Below are positions 26,548 through 36,121 of a DNA stretch of 64,000 bases, in pieces. The translations under genes and the position numbers were made by a program. Each line of letters starts with the position of its first letter. The first letter of the stretch is position 1. The stretch comes from Ruminococcus sp. 210702-SL.1.03 (lineage in GTDB: Bacteria; Bacillota; Clostridia; Oscillospirales; Ruminococcaceae), in assembly GCF_020559915.1 (NCBI RefSeq), contig NZ_JAJCLZ010000002.1:194807-258806 (forward strand), written 5' to 3'. The notes beneath the pieces are model-generated. The model was given only the letters and a program-made list of their open reading frames with translations, was not told where the DNA came from and made no database searches.

Positions 26548-27891
26548 ATGGGAAGATTATTTGGTACAGACGGCGCGCGCGGCGTCGCGATAACTGAGCT
26601 GACCTGCGAACTGGCTATGCAGATAGGCAGAGCGGCGGCTATGGTGCTGGCAGGCGAATGCGGCCACACACCGAAGATGATCATAGGCAAAGACACGCGT
26701 ATCTCGGGCGATGTGCTCGAAGCGGCGCTTGCGGCGGGCATATGCTCGGTCGGCGCGAACGCGCACATTCTCGGCGTAGTGCCCACACCTGCGGTGGCTA
26801 TGCTGGTGAAAAAGTACGGCGCGGACGCGGGCGTTATGATCTCGGCTTCGCACAACTCCGTTGAATTTAACGGAATAAAGCTCTTCTCGGGCAGCGGCTT
26901 CAAGCTTCCCGATAAGACCGAGCAGGAGATAGAAGCGCTGATACTCGACACCCCCGAGAAAATGCAGCTAAAAGACGGCTGCGATATAGGCAGGATGGTG
27001 TTTGAAGAAAACGCCGTGAACGACTACGTTGACTATATAAAGTCGGCAGTGGCGGGAGATATGAGCGGCATAAAGGCAGTTATCGACTGCGCGAACGGCT
27101 CGGCAAGCGCTACGGCTCATCAGATATTTGAGGGTATAGGCGCGCAGTGCGAATTTATATCCTGCGAGCCTGACGGAACTAACATAAACGAAAACTGCGG
27201 ATCTACCCACCTAGGAAACCTGCAAAAGGCAGTCAAGGAGCGCGGCGCGGATATAGGCATAGCATTCGATGGCGACGCTGACAGATGCCTTGCGGTAGAC
27301 GAAAACGGCGAGATCATCGACGGCGATAAGCTGCTCGCGATATTCTCGCGCTACATGAAAGACTGCGGAAAGCTGAAAAACGATACCTGCGTGGTAACGG
27401 TAATGAGCAACATCGGCTTCTTCAAATTTGCCGAGAGCGAGAACGTGAACGCGAAGATAACCGCCGTCGGCGACCGCTATGTGCTGGAAGAAATGCTGAA
27501 AAACGGCTATAATCTCGGCGGCGAGCAGTCGGGACACATAATCATGCTTGACCATGCGAACACGGGCGACGGCGAGCTTACGGGCGCGAAGCTGCTGGAG
27601 ATAATGGCGGCTGCGGGCAAAAAGGCGAGCGAACTTGCCGCCTGCATGGAGAGCTACCCGCAGGTGCTCGTGAACGTAAAGATCACCGCCGACAAAAAGG
27701 GTATGTGGAGCAAGACCGCGGCTGTCACCGAAGCTATCGCGAAAGTAGAGCAGGCGCTGGGCGCTGACGGCAGGATACTGGTGCGCGAATCCGGCACCGA
27801 GCCGCTGGTGCGCGTGATGCTCGAGGGCAAGAATACCGAAGAGATAACGGCTTTCGCGAACGAAGTCGCGGCGCTGATAGAGCAGATGTAA
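26548..27891 (+). CDS. glmM: Phosphoglucosamine mutase
   Basis: 447 residues, the standard GlmM length. LFGTDGARG opens the protein, the phosphoserine loop is MISASHNSVEFNGIK near 100, the Mg-binding loop is FDGDADRC near 242, the sugar-specificity loop is GGEQSGHI near 330, and the phosphate-binding loop is VRESGTEPLVRVM near 412. GlmM converts glucosamine-6-phosphate to glucosamine-1-phosphate for UDP-GlcNAc and peptidoglycan synthesis. It may be co-transcribed with ruvB; its ribosome site is AAGGGAG. Confidence 0.96.
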   Translation: MGRLFGTDGARGVAITELTCELAMQIGRAAAMVLAGECGHTPKMIIGKDTRISGDVLEAALAAGICSVGANAHILGVVPTPAVAMLVKKYGADAGVMISASHNSVEFNGIKLFSGSGFKLPDKTEQEIEALILDTPEKMQLKDGCDIGRMVFEENAVNDYVDYIKSAVAGDMSGIKAVIDCANGSASATAHQIFEGIGAQCEFISCEPDGTNINENCGSTHLGNLQKAVKERGADIGIAFDGDADRCLAVDENGEIIDGDKLLAIFSRYMKDCGKLKNDTCVVTVMSNIGFFKFAESENVNAKITAVGDRYVLEEMLKNGYNLGGEQSGHIIMLDHANTGDGELTGAKLLEIMAAAGKKASELAACMESYPQVLVNVKITADKKGMWSKTAAVTEAIAKVEQALGADGRILVRESGTEPLVRVMLEGKNTEEITAFANEVAALIEQM

Positions 27892-27895
27892 GCGC

Positions 27896-28594
27896 ATGAA
27901 AATCTGCATAATAAACGGTCAGAACCACCGCGGGTCTACCTACCACATAGGCAGGATGCTGGCAGATAAGCTGGCGGACGCGGGAGATATAACGGAATTT
28001 TTCCTGCCGCGCGACTTCGGCGAATTTTGCTGCGGCTGTACCAACTGCTTTATGAAAAGCGCGGAGAAATGTCCGCATTACGAGAAGCTTTCGCCGATCA
28101 CTCGCGCGGTGGACGAAGCCGACCTGCTGATACTTACTTCGCCCGTGTACGTTTACCACTGCACAGGCGCGATGAAAGCGTGGCTCGACCACTACGGCTG
28201 GCGCTGGATAGTGCACCGCCCCGAGGAGAAGATGTTCTCAAAGCGCGGGGTGGTAATATCGACGGCGGCGGGAGCGGGTATGCGCCCGACGAACAAAGAC
28301 ATGGCGGACAGCCTGAGCTTTTGGGGCGTGCCGAAAATATACAAGCTGGGCTATGGAGTGCACGCGACGAGCTGGAGCGAAATATCGCCGAAAATGCGCG
28401 CGAAGATAGAGCGCGGGGTGAGCGCTGTCGCGAAAAAGCTGGAGAAGGACGATCTCGCGCCGCGCGTGAGCATAAAAGGCCGCCTTTTTTTCACGGTGTT
28501 CCATTTCGCGAACAAAAAAGGCTGGAACCCTGCCGACGGCGAATACTGGCGGGAAAAGGGCTGGACTGAGGACGTAAGGCCGTGGAAGAAGTAA
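27896..28594 (+). CDS. Flavodoxin-fold NAD(P)H-dependent oxidoreductase
   Basis: 232 residues. MKICIINGQNHRGSTYHIGRMLAD is the phosphate-binding start of the flavodoxin-like reductase family (FMN_red/NADPH-quinone reductase type). A Cys-rich CCGCTNCFMK near 46 and TSPVYVYHCTGAMKAWLDH near 82 fit the iron-sulphur flavoprotein-like branch. It probably binds FMN and transfers electrons in the cytoplasm; the partner is unknown. The start lies 4 nt after the glmM stop, which indicates co-transcription. Confidence 0.8.
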   Translation: MKICIINGQNHRGSTYHIGRMLADKLADAGDITEFFLPRDFGEFCCGCTNCFMKSAEKCPHYEKLSPITRAVDEADLLILTSPVYVYHCTGAMKAWLDHYGWRWIVHRPEEKMFSKRGVVISTAAGAGMRPTNKDMADSLSFWGVPKIYKLGYGVHATSWSEISPKMRAKIERGVSAVAKKLEKDDLAPRVSIKGRLFFTVFHFANKKGWNPADGEYWREKGWTEDVRPWKK

Positions 28595-28616
28595 TAGATA
28601 ATTACGGAGTAAACAT

Positions 28617-29495
28617 ATGAGAATTGCAAAAAACTGGAACAGCAGTGAGTATAAGATAATAGATACCTCGGGCGGCGATAAGCTCGAGAGCTGGGGCGGC
28701 AGACTGCTGGTGCGCCCAGACCCGCAGATAATCTGGAAGACCGAGCACCGCTCGCCGCTTTGGAACAAGGCTGACGGCGTTTACCACCGCTCGAGCAAGG
28801 GCGGCGGCGAATGGGAGTTCCGCAAAAAGCTGCCTGAGAGCTGGGTGATCTCCTACGGCGCACTGCGCTTCGTTATCCGCCCCACGGGCTTTAAGCACAC
28901 GGGTCTTTTCCCCGAGCAGGCGGTCAACTGGGACTTTATGGCTGATAAGATACGCGCCGCTAAGGAGCAGGGCAGAGAAGTCAAGGTGCTCAACCTCTTC
29001 GCGTACACGGGCGGAGCTACCCTCGCCTGCGCTGAGGCAGGCGCTGCGGTAACGCACGTTGACGCATCAAAGGGCATGGTTTCTTGGGCTCGCGACAACG
29101 CCGCTGCGAGCGGGCTTTCAGATAAGCCTATACGCTGGCTGGTAGACGACTGCGAGAAATTCGTAAAGCGCGAGATACGCCGCGGCAGCCGCTATGACGG
29201 CATAGTTATGGATCCGCCCAGCTACGGCAGAGGTCCCGGCGGCGAGGTCTGGAAGCTGGAGGACTGCATCTACGATCTGGTAAAGACCTGCGCGCAGGTG
29301 CTAAACGACGAGCCGATGTTTTTCCTGCTAAACAGCTACACTACGGGGCTTTCGCCGTCGGTAATGGCTTACATACTCAGCGAGGTGCTGAGCGAGAAGT
29401 TCGGCGGCGGGGTGACGGCTGACGAGATAGGCCTGCCCGTAGAGATGTCGGGTATGCCGCTGCCATGCGGGTCTACCGCTATATGGCAGAAATGA
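28617..29495 (+). CDS. Class I SAM-dependent methyltransferase (RlmI/RlmK-like)
   Basis: 292 residues. The Rossmann part has VLNLFAYTGGATLACAEAGA (motif I), HVDASKGMVSWARDN (motif II), a DDC at the motif III position and VMDPPSYGRG (motif IV, DPPSY). This matches the RlmI/RlmK type of 23S rRNA methyltransferases but lacks the N-terminal PUA domain of RlmI; instead it has a beta-rich leader with SWGGRLLVRPDPQIIW. A 23S rRNA substrate is likely but unproven. Its last 4 bp overlap the start of the Nudix gene. Confidence 0.85.
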   Translation: MRIAKNWNSSEYKIIDTSGGDKLESWGGRLLVRPDPQIIWKTEHRSPLWNKADGVYHRSSKGGGEWEFRKKLPESWVISYGALRFVIRPTGFKHTGLFPEQAVNWDFMADKIRAAKEQGREVKVLNLFAYTGGATLACAEAGAAVTHVDASKGMVSWARDNAAASGLSDKPIRWLVDDCEKFVKREIRRGSRYDGIVMDPPSYGRGPGGEVWKLEDCIYDLVKTCAQVLNDEPMFFLLNSYTTGLSPSVMAYILSEVLSEKFGGGVTADEIGLPVEMSGMPLPCGSTAIWQK

Positions 29496-30112
29496 GCCTG
29501 CGAGAGCCGTGGCTCGGCTGGGCGATAGAGATACAGAGCATAGCGCAGAACGGGCTCGCCTACTGCACCAACGCTTACGATATTGAGCGTTACGAACGTC
29601 TGCGCGACATAGCGGCGGAGATGCTCAGCGAAAAAACAGGCGTGCCAAAAGAGCGGGTAAAGCTGCTTTTCTGCGGCGAAAAGGGCTACCAAACGCCGAA
29701 GATAGACACCCGCGCGGCTATTTTTTCGGAAGGGCGTATACTTCTGGTACGCGAAAACGACGGCAGATGGTCGCTGCCCGGCGGCTGGTGCGACGTGCTG
29801 GAATCAGTAGCCTCAAACACGGTGAAAGAGGTGCGCGAAGAGGCGGGCATTACCTGCGAGCCGCTGCGCATAATAGCAGTGCAGGACAGAAACCGCCATA
29901 ATAAGCCGCCTTACGCATACGGCGTTTGCAAGATATTCGTGCTTTGCAGGGCGCTGGGCGGGGCTTTTGAGGAAAACTGCGAGACCACCGCCGCGGAGTA
30001 TTTCGCGCCCGAAGAGCTGCCGCCGCTGGCGGAGGAAAAGTGCACTGCCGCGCAGATAACCATGTGCTTCGCGGCGAACTCGCAGCCCGATATGCCGACT
30101 TTGTTTGACTAG
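29492..30112 (+). CDS. Nudix hydrolase with N-terminal Nudix_N-type helical domain
   Basis: 206 residues from the ATG at 29492, which overlaps the methyltransferase stop (ATGA); upstream ATGs at 29465 and 29483 are possible but less likely. The N-terminal helical domain (WLGWAIEIQSIAQNGLAY, then DIERYERLRDIAAEML) is the kind found before ADP-ribose/NADH-type Nudix domains. The Nudix box begins GGWCDVLES and ends VKEVREEAGI, with Lys where the consensus has Arg; the metal-binding EE pair is intact. It hydrolyses a nucleoside diphosphate derivative that sequence does not define. Confidence 0.88.
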   Translation: MSLREPWLGWAIEIQSIAQNGLAYCTNAYDIERYERLRDIAAEMLSEKTGVPKERVKLLFCGEKGYQTPKIDTRAAIFSEGRILLVRENDGRWSLPGGWCDVLESVASNTVKEVREEAGITCEPLRIIAVQDRNRHNKPPYAYGVCKIFVLCRALGGAFEENCETTAAEYFAPEELPPLAEEKCTAAQITMCFAANSQPDMPTLFD

Positions 30113-30125
30113 AGAGGTATAAGTT

Positions 30126-31013
30126 ATGACATACGAAAAAGACTATGTATATATGTACGGACAGATAATGAGCACATACGCTTACCTGCTCAGCGGCGTT
30201 TTTCCCGAGGCTGACGGATACGCCGAGATAGCCCGCAAATGCCATATCGTAGGCGGCGAAACAGGTACTGCCGCCGCAGTGCTTTGCAGTTTGGGAGCTC
30301 CCATAAAGCTGGGCGGCACACATCTGGGCAGGGCGAACGCCGCGCTTATCACAGACTATTTTGCGGATAAGTGCGCCGATATATCTGAGCTTGAATATGA
30401 GGATTTTGAGGGCGTTAGCGACTACGTTATCATCGACAAAAATACCCGCACCTGCTTCGGCGAATGGGAAAAGCTTTATTCGCGCGGCAAGCCTTTTTAT
30501 GAGCCGCCCTGCGAAAACTCGATAAAAAATGCGAAGTGCGTTGCCGCAGACCCGTATTTCGGCGATGAAGCAGCTGAGCTTTGCGTAAAGCACGGCGTGA
30601 AATATGTAACGATAGACTGTGCCTACGACAGCTATACGCATAAGCACTGCGCGGTGAACTGCATTTCTCATCAGCACCTTGACGTAGATTACGCGGGCGT
30701 GAGCTATGAAGAGCTCTACCTGAGGTATACTGAAAATACCGAGGGACTTGTGATATTCACGCTGGGCGAGAAAGGGGCTATGTACGGCAGAAAGGGCGAG
30801 CCGCCTAAGTACTGCCCCGCCTGCGGCGTGGAAGCTGTATCTACACTGGGCGCCGGCGACAGCTTTAAGGCGGGCGCAGTGTACGGACTGTATAAAGGCT
30901 TTGCCGACGACGAGCTTGTGCGCTTTGCCTGCGCCTGCGCGGCGGCTGCGATAACCCGCTTCCCCATAGCGGAGCATCCGCCGACTTTGACCGACATTAA
31001 AAGCTTATTATAA
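30126..31013 (+). CDS. PfkB family carbohydrate kinase
   Basis: 295 residues. [28 protein letters not shown] is the PfkB substrate-binding start, and [21 protein letters not shown] near 238-258 is the second PfkB signature with the catalytic base Asp in [17 protein letters not shown] precedes it as in ribokinases. It phosphorylates a sugar or nucleoside with ATP; the exact substrate is not given by sequence. The N-terminus lacks the usual short G(D/E) strand opening. It is close to the Nudix gene (13 bp) and to ecfA1 (13 bp). Confidence 0.85.
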   Translation: MTYEKDYVYMYGQIMSTYAYLLSGVFPEADGYAEIARKCHIVGGETGTAAAVLCSLGAPIKLGGTHLGRANAALITDYFADKCADISELEYEDFEGVSDYVIIDKNTRTCFGEWEKLYSRGKPFYEPPCENSIKNAKCVAADPYFGDEAAELCVKHGVKYVTIDCAYDSYTHKHCAVNCISHQHLDVDYAGVSYEELYLRYTENTEGLVIFTLGEKGAMYGRKGEPPKYCPACGVEAVSTLGAGDSFKAGAVYGLYKGFADDELVRFACACAAAAITRFPIAEHPPTLTDIKSLL

Positions 31014-31026
31014 AAAAGGAAACTCA

Positions 31027-31893
31027 ATGAATAATTTTATCCAAGCGAAAAACTTAAAATTTTCATATATAAACGAAATGGAAGAGCCGCCTGTAAAAAC
31101 AGAGGTGCTGAAAGACGTCACCCTCGACGTGAAAAAGGGCGAGTTTCTCGCGGTACTGGGACATAACGGCTCGGGAAAATCGACGCTGGCTAAGTGCTTC
31201 AACGCCATAAATATCCCCGAAAGCGGTACGGTAACGGTAAACGGGCTGGATACCGCCGATGAGGATAACCTGCTGGCGATACGCAAAAGCGCGGGAATGG
31301 TCTTTCAAAACCCCGATAACCAAATAGTGGCTACCATAGTGGAAGAGGACGTGGCTTTCGCGCTAGAAAATTTGGGCGTAGAGCCTGCCGAGATACGCCG
31401 CAGGGTGGACGAGGCGCTGAAGACCGTGGGTATGTACGAATACCGTCTGCACGCTCCGCATAAACTCTCTGGCGGACAGAAACAGCGCGTCGCGATAGCG
31501 GGCGTTATAGCTATGAAGCCCGACTGCATACTGCTGGACGAGCCTACCGCTATGCTTGACCCGCGCGGCAGAAAAGAAGTTATGGACACAATAAAACAGC
31601 TCAACCGCGAGCAGGGTGTTACCATAGTGCTGATAACACACTACATGGATGAAGCCGCGCAGGCTGACAGAGTAGTGGTCATCGACGAGGGCGAGATAAT
31701 GCTGGATGGTACGCCTAAACAGATATTCTCGCAGGTGGATACTATGAAAAATCTGGGGCTCGACGTGCCGCAGGTGACCGAGCTTTGCCACCGCCTGCGC
31801 AAGGCGGGCTGCAATCTGCCCGCAGACGTTATAACCGAAGAGGAGTGCGTAAAAGCGCTCGCGCAGCTGCTGAGAAAGGGGGCGCAGCCTTGA
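31027..31893 (+). CDS. ecfA1: ECF transporter ATPase EcfA1
   Basis: 288 residues. ABC ATPase with Walker A ([13 protein letters not shown]), Q-loop ([21 protein letters not shown], typical EcfA), signature ([14 protein letters not shown]), Walker B ([13 protein letters not shown]) and switch His (LITHYMDEA). With EcfA2 and EcfT it forms the energising core that serves various vitamin- or metal-binding S components. The next ATPase gene overlaps its stop. No S-component gene is nearby, as expected for a shared group II ECF core. Confidence 0.95.
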   Translation: MNNFIQAKNLKFSYINEMEEPPVKTEVLKDVTLDVKKGEFLAVLGHNGSGKSTLAKCFNAINIPESGTVTVNGLDTADEDNLLAIRKSAGMVFQNPDNQIVATIVEEDVAFALENLGVEPAEIRRRVDEALKTVGMYEYRLHAPHKLSGGQKQRVAIAGVIAMKPDCILLDEPTAMLDPRGRKEVMDTIKQLNREQGVTIVLITHYMDEAAQADRVVVIDEGEIMLDGTPKQIFSQVDTMKNLGLDVPQVTELCHRLRKAGCNLPADVITEEECVKALAQLLRKGAQP

Positions 31894-32747
31894 GCATCAT
31901 AAAAACAGAGGGGCTGACCTACGTTTACGGCGAGAACACCCCTTTCAGAAAAGTCGCGCTGGATAACGTTGACCTAGAGATAAATGAGGGCGAGATACTC
32001 GGCGTTATCGGGCACACCGGCTCGGGAAAATCGACGCTGATACAGCATTTCAACGGGCTGATGAAGCCTACCTCGGGCAGGGTATTGGTAGACGGCGAGG
32101 ACTTCGCCGCCGATAAGGAAAAGCTGCGCGCCGTGCGCTTTAAAGTAGGGCTGGTCTTCCAATATCCCGAATATCAGCTTTTTGAGGAAACGGTGTATAA
32201 AGACATCGCCTACGGGCCGAAAAACATGAAGCTTGACGAGCAGGAGATAGACCGCCGCGTGCGCGAAACAGCCGAGCTTGTCGGCCTAGACCCCGAGATA
32301 CTCGATAAATCGCCCTTTGAGCTTTCGGGCGGACAAAAGCGCCGCGCCGCGATAGCGGGAGTTATGGCGATGGAGCCGCGGGTGCTGATACTGGACGAGC
32401 CTGCCTCGGGCCTAGACCCGCAGGGCAGGGACAGGATATTTGAGATAATAAAGCGCTACCACGAGGAAAAGGGCAGCACTGTGCTGATAGTTTCGCACTC
32501 GATGGAGGACATAGCGCGCTTGGCGGATAGGATACTCGTTATGAACGAGGGCAAAGTATTTTGCTGCGCCGAACCGCCCGCCGTTTTCAGCCGAAGCACT
32601 GAGCTGGAGCAGATAGGCTTATCTGTACCGCAGGTAACGCGCGTTTTTAATGCGCTCAACGAGCTGGGCTTCGGTCTGCCGCAGGACGTTTACACCGTGA
32701 AGTACGCTGAAAAGGTACTGAGAGAAAGGCTTGAACAGGAAAGTTGA
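31890..32747 (+). CDS. ecfA2: ECF transporter ATPase EcfA2
   Basis: 285 residues from a TTG start at 31890 that overlaps the ecfA1 stop, with AAAGGGGG upstream. Walker A is [14 protein letters not shown]-loop [22 protein letters not shown] (the EcfA2 form), signature [14 protein letters not shown], Walker [14 protein letters not shown] and switch His SHSMEDI. It pairs with EcfA1 as the asymmetric ATPase dimer. A longer in-frame reading from 31785 lies inside ecfA1 and is not supported. Confidence 0.95.
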   Translation: MSIIKTEGLTYVYGENTPFRKVALDNVDLEINEGEILGVIGHTGSGKSTLIQHFNGLMKPTSGRVLVDGEDFAADKEKLRAVRFKVGLVFQYPEYQLFEETVYKDIAYGPKNMKLDEQEIDRRVRETAELVGLDPEILDKSPFELSGGQKRRAAIAGVMAMEPRVLILDEPASGLDPQGRDRIFEIIKRYHEEKGSTVLIVSHSMEDIARLADRILVMNEGKVFCCAEPPAVFSRSTELEQIGLSVPQVTRVFNALNELGFGLPQDVYTVKYAEKVLRERLEQES

Positions 32748-32808
32748 TACGGGCAGTGCCGCACGATAAATGTGAGGTATTGACTAAAAAAGGAAAGTGT
32801 GAAATAAC

Positions 32809-33615
32809 TTGCTTAAAGATATAACTCTGGGACAATATTTTCCGGGCAGCTCGGTGATACACCGCATGGACGCGCGTGTGAAGCTGGTGCTGACGATAGT
32901 ATTTATAGTAATGCTTTTTGCCGCACATAATATATGGGGGCTGATGGTGGGGGTAGCCTTTACCATAATAAGCTTCGCCATATCGCGCATACCCGCGAGC
33001 ATGATCGGCAAGAGCCTAAAGCCTATAATACCGCTGGTGATATTCACCGCTCTGCTGAACGTACTTTTTGTGCGCACGGGCGATGTATACTGGCAATGGA
33101 ATTTTATAAAGATAACGAACGAGGGCGTGAGCACGGCGGTGTACATGGTTATACGAATAGTGTGCCTTATAGTAGGCTCGTCGCTGCTGACGTACACGAC
33201 CTCGCCGATAGACCTTACAGACGCGATAGAGCGTCTGCTTTCGCCGCTGAAAAAGATAAAAGTGCCTGTGCACGAGCTGGCGATGATGATGACGATAGCG
33301 CTTAGATTCATACCGACGCTTATCGAGGAAACGGATAAGATAATGAACGCGCAGAAAGCGCGCGGCTCGGAGCTGGATACGGGCACGATGGGAGATAAAG
33401 TAAGGGGAATGATACCGATATTCATACCGCTTTTCGTTTCGTCATTCAGGCGAGCGGAGGAGCTTGCGACGGCTATGGAGTGCAGATGTTACCATGGCGG
33501 CGAGGGCAGAACGAGAATGAAGCAAATGAAAACGGCGATGAGAGATTGGGTAGGCTGTGGGTATACCGCGGTGTTCATGGCGGCAGTAGTAGTTATGAAT
33601 ATTGTGATTAAGTAA
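32809..33615 (+). CDS. ecfT: ECF transporter transmembrane subunit EcfT
   Basis: 268 residues from a TTG start with AGGAAAG upstream. Several hydrophobic segments are followed by the coupling helices with the EcfT signatures MNAQKARGSELD and SFRRAEELATAMECRCY (the Ala-Arg-Gly type motifs that dock on the two ATPases). It completes the EcfA1-A2-T core. In many Firmicutes truA follows ecfT as it does here, although here a 410-bp repeat-bearing gap separates them. Confidence 0.94.
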   Translation: MLKDITLGQYFPGSSVIHRMDARVKLVLTIVFIVMLFAAHNIWGLMVGVAFTIISFAISRIPASMIGKSLKPIIPLVIFTALLNVLFVRTGDVYWQWNFIKITNEGVSTAVYMVIRIVCLIVGSSLLTYTTSPIDLTDAIERLLSPLKKIKVPVHELAMMMTIALRFIPTLIEETDKIMNAQKARGSELDTGTMGDKVRGMIPIFIPLFVSSFRRAEELATAMECRCYHGGEGRTRMKQMKTAMRDWVGCGYTAVFMAAVVVMNIVIK

Positions 33616-33740
33616 AAAAGTCATACACCTAAACAAAGTAAAAATCGCGGTGCAACAGTAATAGTACGCTCAACAGCATGGCGTGAATTTAAAAAGCGCG
33701 GGATGCAACGCCGCGCCAGCCGTTGCCGAGGGGGTCGAGG

Positions 33741-33924
33741 GGGGCGAGAAGCCCCAATCGTCGCCGTCCGCAGACGGCGAAATCCCCACCGAAGGGAGCT
33801 CCGAAAAAGGTGAATTTTAAAACAGTCCGGTGGACTGTTTTAAAAGAGGAAAATCCCTGCGATAGAGGGATTTTCCTAGTAGGTCGCCCGTACAAAGATA
33901 CCTTCAAGGGCGCACGCCCTTGAA
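33741..33924 (-). repeat. Multi-hairpin intergenic repeat, copy 1
   Basis: The 410-bp gap between ecfT and truA holds a chain of perfect hairpins: GGGGC/GCCCC (33741-33755), TCGCCGTC/GACGGCGA (33761-33780), a 14-bp stem TTTTAAAACAGTCC with a 3-nt loop (33815-33845), a 12-bp stem AGGAAAATCCCT with a 7-nt loop (33847-33877) and a 10-bp stem TTCAAGGGCG with a 2-nt loop (33903-33924). The last three recur, inverted, at 37120-37221. It looks like a dispersed palindromic element rather than coding DNA; ORFs across it are artefacts of the palindromes. Confidence 0.85.
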
Positions 33925-34025
33925 CGAACAAACCAAAAGCTCAAAACCCATAAGCCCCCGCACTCCGTAAAAACGAAAAGCAAAAAGCATAAATCAAAAA
34001 GCACAACAAAAGAGTGAAAAAGAAA

Positions 34026-34820
34026 ATGAGAAACTTCAAAGTAAAAATGGCGTACCGAGGAACAGCCTACCACGGCTTTCAGCGCCAGAATAACGCGTAT
34101 ACCGTGCAGCAGGCGGTGGAGGAAGCGCTCTCTTCGCTGCTGGGGGAAAACGTTACGATATACGGCTGCTCGCGTACCGATACGGGCGTGCACGCCAGAG
34201 AATTTTATTTTAACTTTTATACCGAAAATACTATTACCTGCCGCGGGATAGTTTTTGGCGCAAATTCACGCCTTGGCGACGATATTGCGCTGCTTTCATG
34301 CGAGGAAGCGCCCGAGGATTTTCACGCGCGCTACCTCTGCCGCGGTAAGGAATATGAATATATAGTACATAACAGCGAGTATAAAAACCCATTCTATATA
34401 GATACCGCTTACCGCTCTTGGTACCCCATAGACGCCGAAATGCTTGACGCTGAGGCTAAGGACTTTATCGGCGAACACGACTTTAAAAGCTTCTGCTCGG
34501 CTGACTGCACTAAGGAAAATACAGTGCGCACTATTTATGACTGCGGCGTTAGGCGCGAGGGCGAGCTTGTGATATTTACCGTTTCGGGAAGCGGCTTTCT
34601 GTATAATATGGTGAGGATAATGGTGGGCACACTGCTGCATATCAACGAGGGCAAACTGCCCCGCGGCGCGATAAAAGACCTGCTAACTAAACGCGACCGT
34701 ACACTCGCGGGCAGAACAGTTCCCCCGCAGGGACTTTACCTTAATAAAGTGTATTACGATGAGGATATAGATAAGATAGATAACGCAGACGTAAAAAGAA
34801 AGGAGAGCATGGGAAAATGA
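34026..34820 (+). CDS. truA: tRNA pseudouridine(38-40) synthase TruA
   Basis: 264 residues. MAYRGTAYHGFQRQ opens the domain, the catalytic Asp lies in GCSRTDTGVHA near 50, and FHARYLCRGKEYEY, FLYNMVRIMVGTLL and APPQGLYL-like (VPPQGLYLNKV) are family marks. TruA converts uridines 38-40 of the anticodon stem-loop to pseudouridine. The ATG at 34026 is chosen; an in-frame GTG four codons upstream is possible. The gene overlaps the next one by 4 bp. Confidence 0.95.
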   Translation: MRNFKVKMAYRGTAYHGFQRQNNAYTVQQAVEEALSSLLGENVTIYGCSRTDTGVHAREFYFNFYTENTITCRGIVFGANSRLGDDIALLSCEEAPEDFHARYLCRGKEYEYIVHNSEYKNPFYIDTAYRSWYPIDAEMLDAEAKDFIGEHDFKSFCSADCTKENTVRTIYDCGVRREGELVIFTVSGSGFLYNMVRIMVGTLLHINEGKLPRGAIKDLLTKRDRTLAGRTVPPQGLYLNKVYYDEDIDKIDNADVKRKESMGK

Positions 34821-36091
34821 GCGATAAGGATAAAAACGGCAAGGGCAAAAAGCAGACGGGCGCTGATATAAAGAAACGCAGCGTTTCCGCACCCGCTTCG
34901 CGCCCCGAGAAAAAACGCGCGGTGCATACCGACCTGAACTCGGTGCGCAAAAATGAGCGCTCTATACGCAATCTCAAAAAGATACTCGCGGTGCTGATAG
35001 TGGTCTTCGTGGGGCTGGGGATATACGTTACCTACCCGAAATGGCTGCCGAAACTGGAGGGCATTTTCGATAAGCCGGTTTCCACTATCACAAACGACGG
35101 CGAGCTGGAGGACGGAAATTTCCCGTTAGAGCAGGACGACGCGTCGGTGAAGATATACGCCGTGAAAAACAGCCTGCTAGCGGCGGATTCGCACACACTT
35201 ACTTTTTATGACGAAAATGGCAAGGAGCGCGGCTCGTACAACCACGCATTCTCCACGCCCGTAGCGAGGGTCAGCGGCAAACGCGTGCTGGTTTTCGACA
35301 GCGGCAAAACTGATTTCAAGATCTACAATAAGGGCGGCGAAGTATACTCAAAATCCGCCGAGAACGATATACTTACCGCTTCGCTTGGCGAGGACGGAAC
35401 GGCAGCGGTGCTGGTATCGAGCGAAAAATACCCTACCACTCTGCTGATATACGACAGCGAGGGCAAGCTCATCTACCGCTACAACTGCACGCACAGGATA
35501 ATGTCCGCGGCGGTAGACCCCGACGGTTCGGGCTGCTACGTTACCACTTTCGCTTCCGAAAACGGCGAGGTGTACTCGCAGGTGCGCAGGATAGATTTTG
35601 ACAGCAGCGATGAAAAAATGATAAGCGAAAGGCTGAACTGTCTGGCGCTCGACTGCGTGGAAAACAGCGCGGGAAATATCACAGTAGTCGGCGACTCGGC
35701 TATATACACGCTCGACGGCGACGGAAAAGTGATCTCAAGCGCGGCGTATGATGGTGACCTTACCGCCTACGCTATGGACGAGGACTGCACGGCGGTATCG
35801 CTTTCGGGCACGGTGAAAAATTCGGGCAAGCTGATAATAGCGCAGGCAGACGCGAAGTCTGACGAAAGCTACCGCGTGATAAGCGACACCGAGGACGTGA
35901 GCGCGCTGGAGATAACTGACAAGCGCATAATAATGATAAGCCCGACGCAGGCGCTTGCGTACACCTTCAATGGCACTCTTGCGGCGAAAGCGACGCTTAC
36001 CCGCAAGTACTACGGCTGCACATACATCAATTCGGGGCTGTACCTTATCAGCAAGCACGGCATCGACAAAATGGCTTTCAAGATGGAGTAG
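34817..36091 (+). CDS. Membrane-anchored DUF5711-like protein
   Basis: 424 residues. A Lys/Arg-rich cytoplasmic tail (1-53) is followed by one membrane helix (about 54-76) and a large extracellular part of repeated beta units (SLLAADSHTLTFYDENGKERGSYNHAF, then VLVFDSGKTDFKIYNKGGE and so on), probably a beta-propeller. This is the layout of DUF5711 proteins found next to cvpA in Clostridia. The function is unknown; an envelope role is inferred. The start overlaps the truA stop (ATGA), and cvpA follows after 30 bp. Confidence 0.75.
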   Translation: MSDKDKNGKGKKQTGADIKKRSVSAPASRPEKKRAVHTDLNSVRKNERSIRNLKKILAVLIVVFVGLGIYVTYPKWLPKLEGIFDKPVSTITNDGELEDGNFPLEQDDASVKIYAVKNSLLAADSHTLTFYDENGKERGSYNHAFSTPVARVSGKRVLVFDSGKTDFKIYNKGGEVYSKSAENDILTASLGEDGTAAVLVSSEKYPTTLLIYDSEGKLIYRYNCTHRIMSAAVDPDGSGCYVTTFASENGEVYSQVRRIDFDSSDEKMISERLNCLALDCVENSAGNITVVGDSAIYTLDGDGKVISSAAYDGDLTAYAMDEDCTAVSLSGTVKNSGKLIIAQADAKSDESYRVISDTEDVSALEITDKRIIMISPTQALAYTFNGTLAAKATLTRKYYGCTYINSGLYLISKHGIDKMAFKME

Positions 36092-36121
36092 ACCACAGAT
36101 ATATAAATTCAGGAGATAACT

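Noticed and set aside
33689..33931. 80-codon ORF and a similar one at 37083-37403
   Set aside because: They are read through the palindromic repeat, whose two arms give similar peptides in both copies; structure rather than protein explains the similarity.
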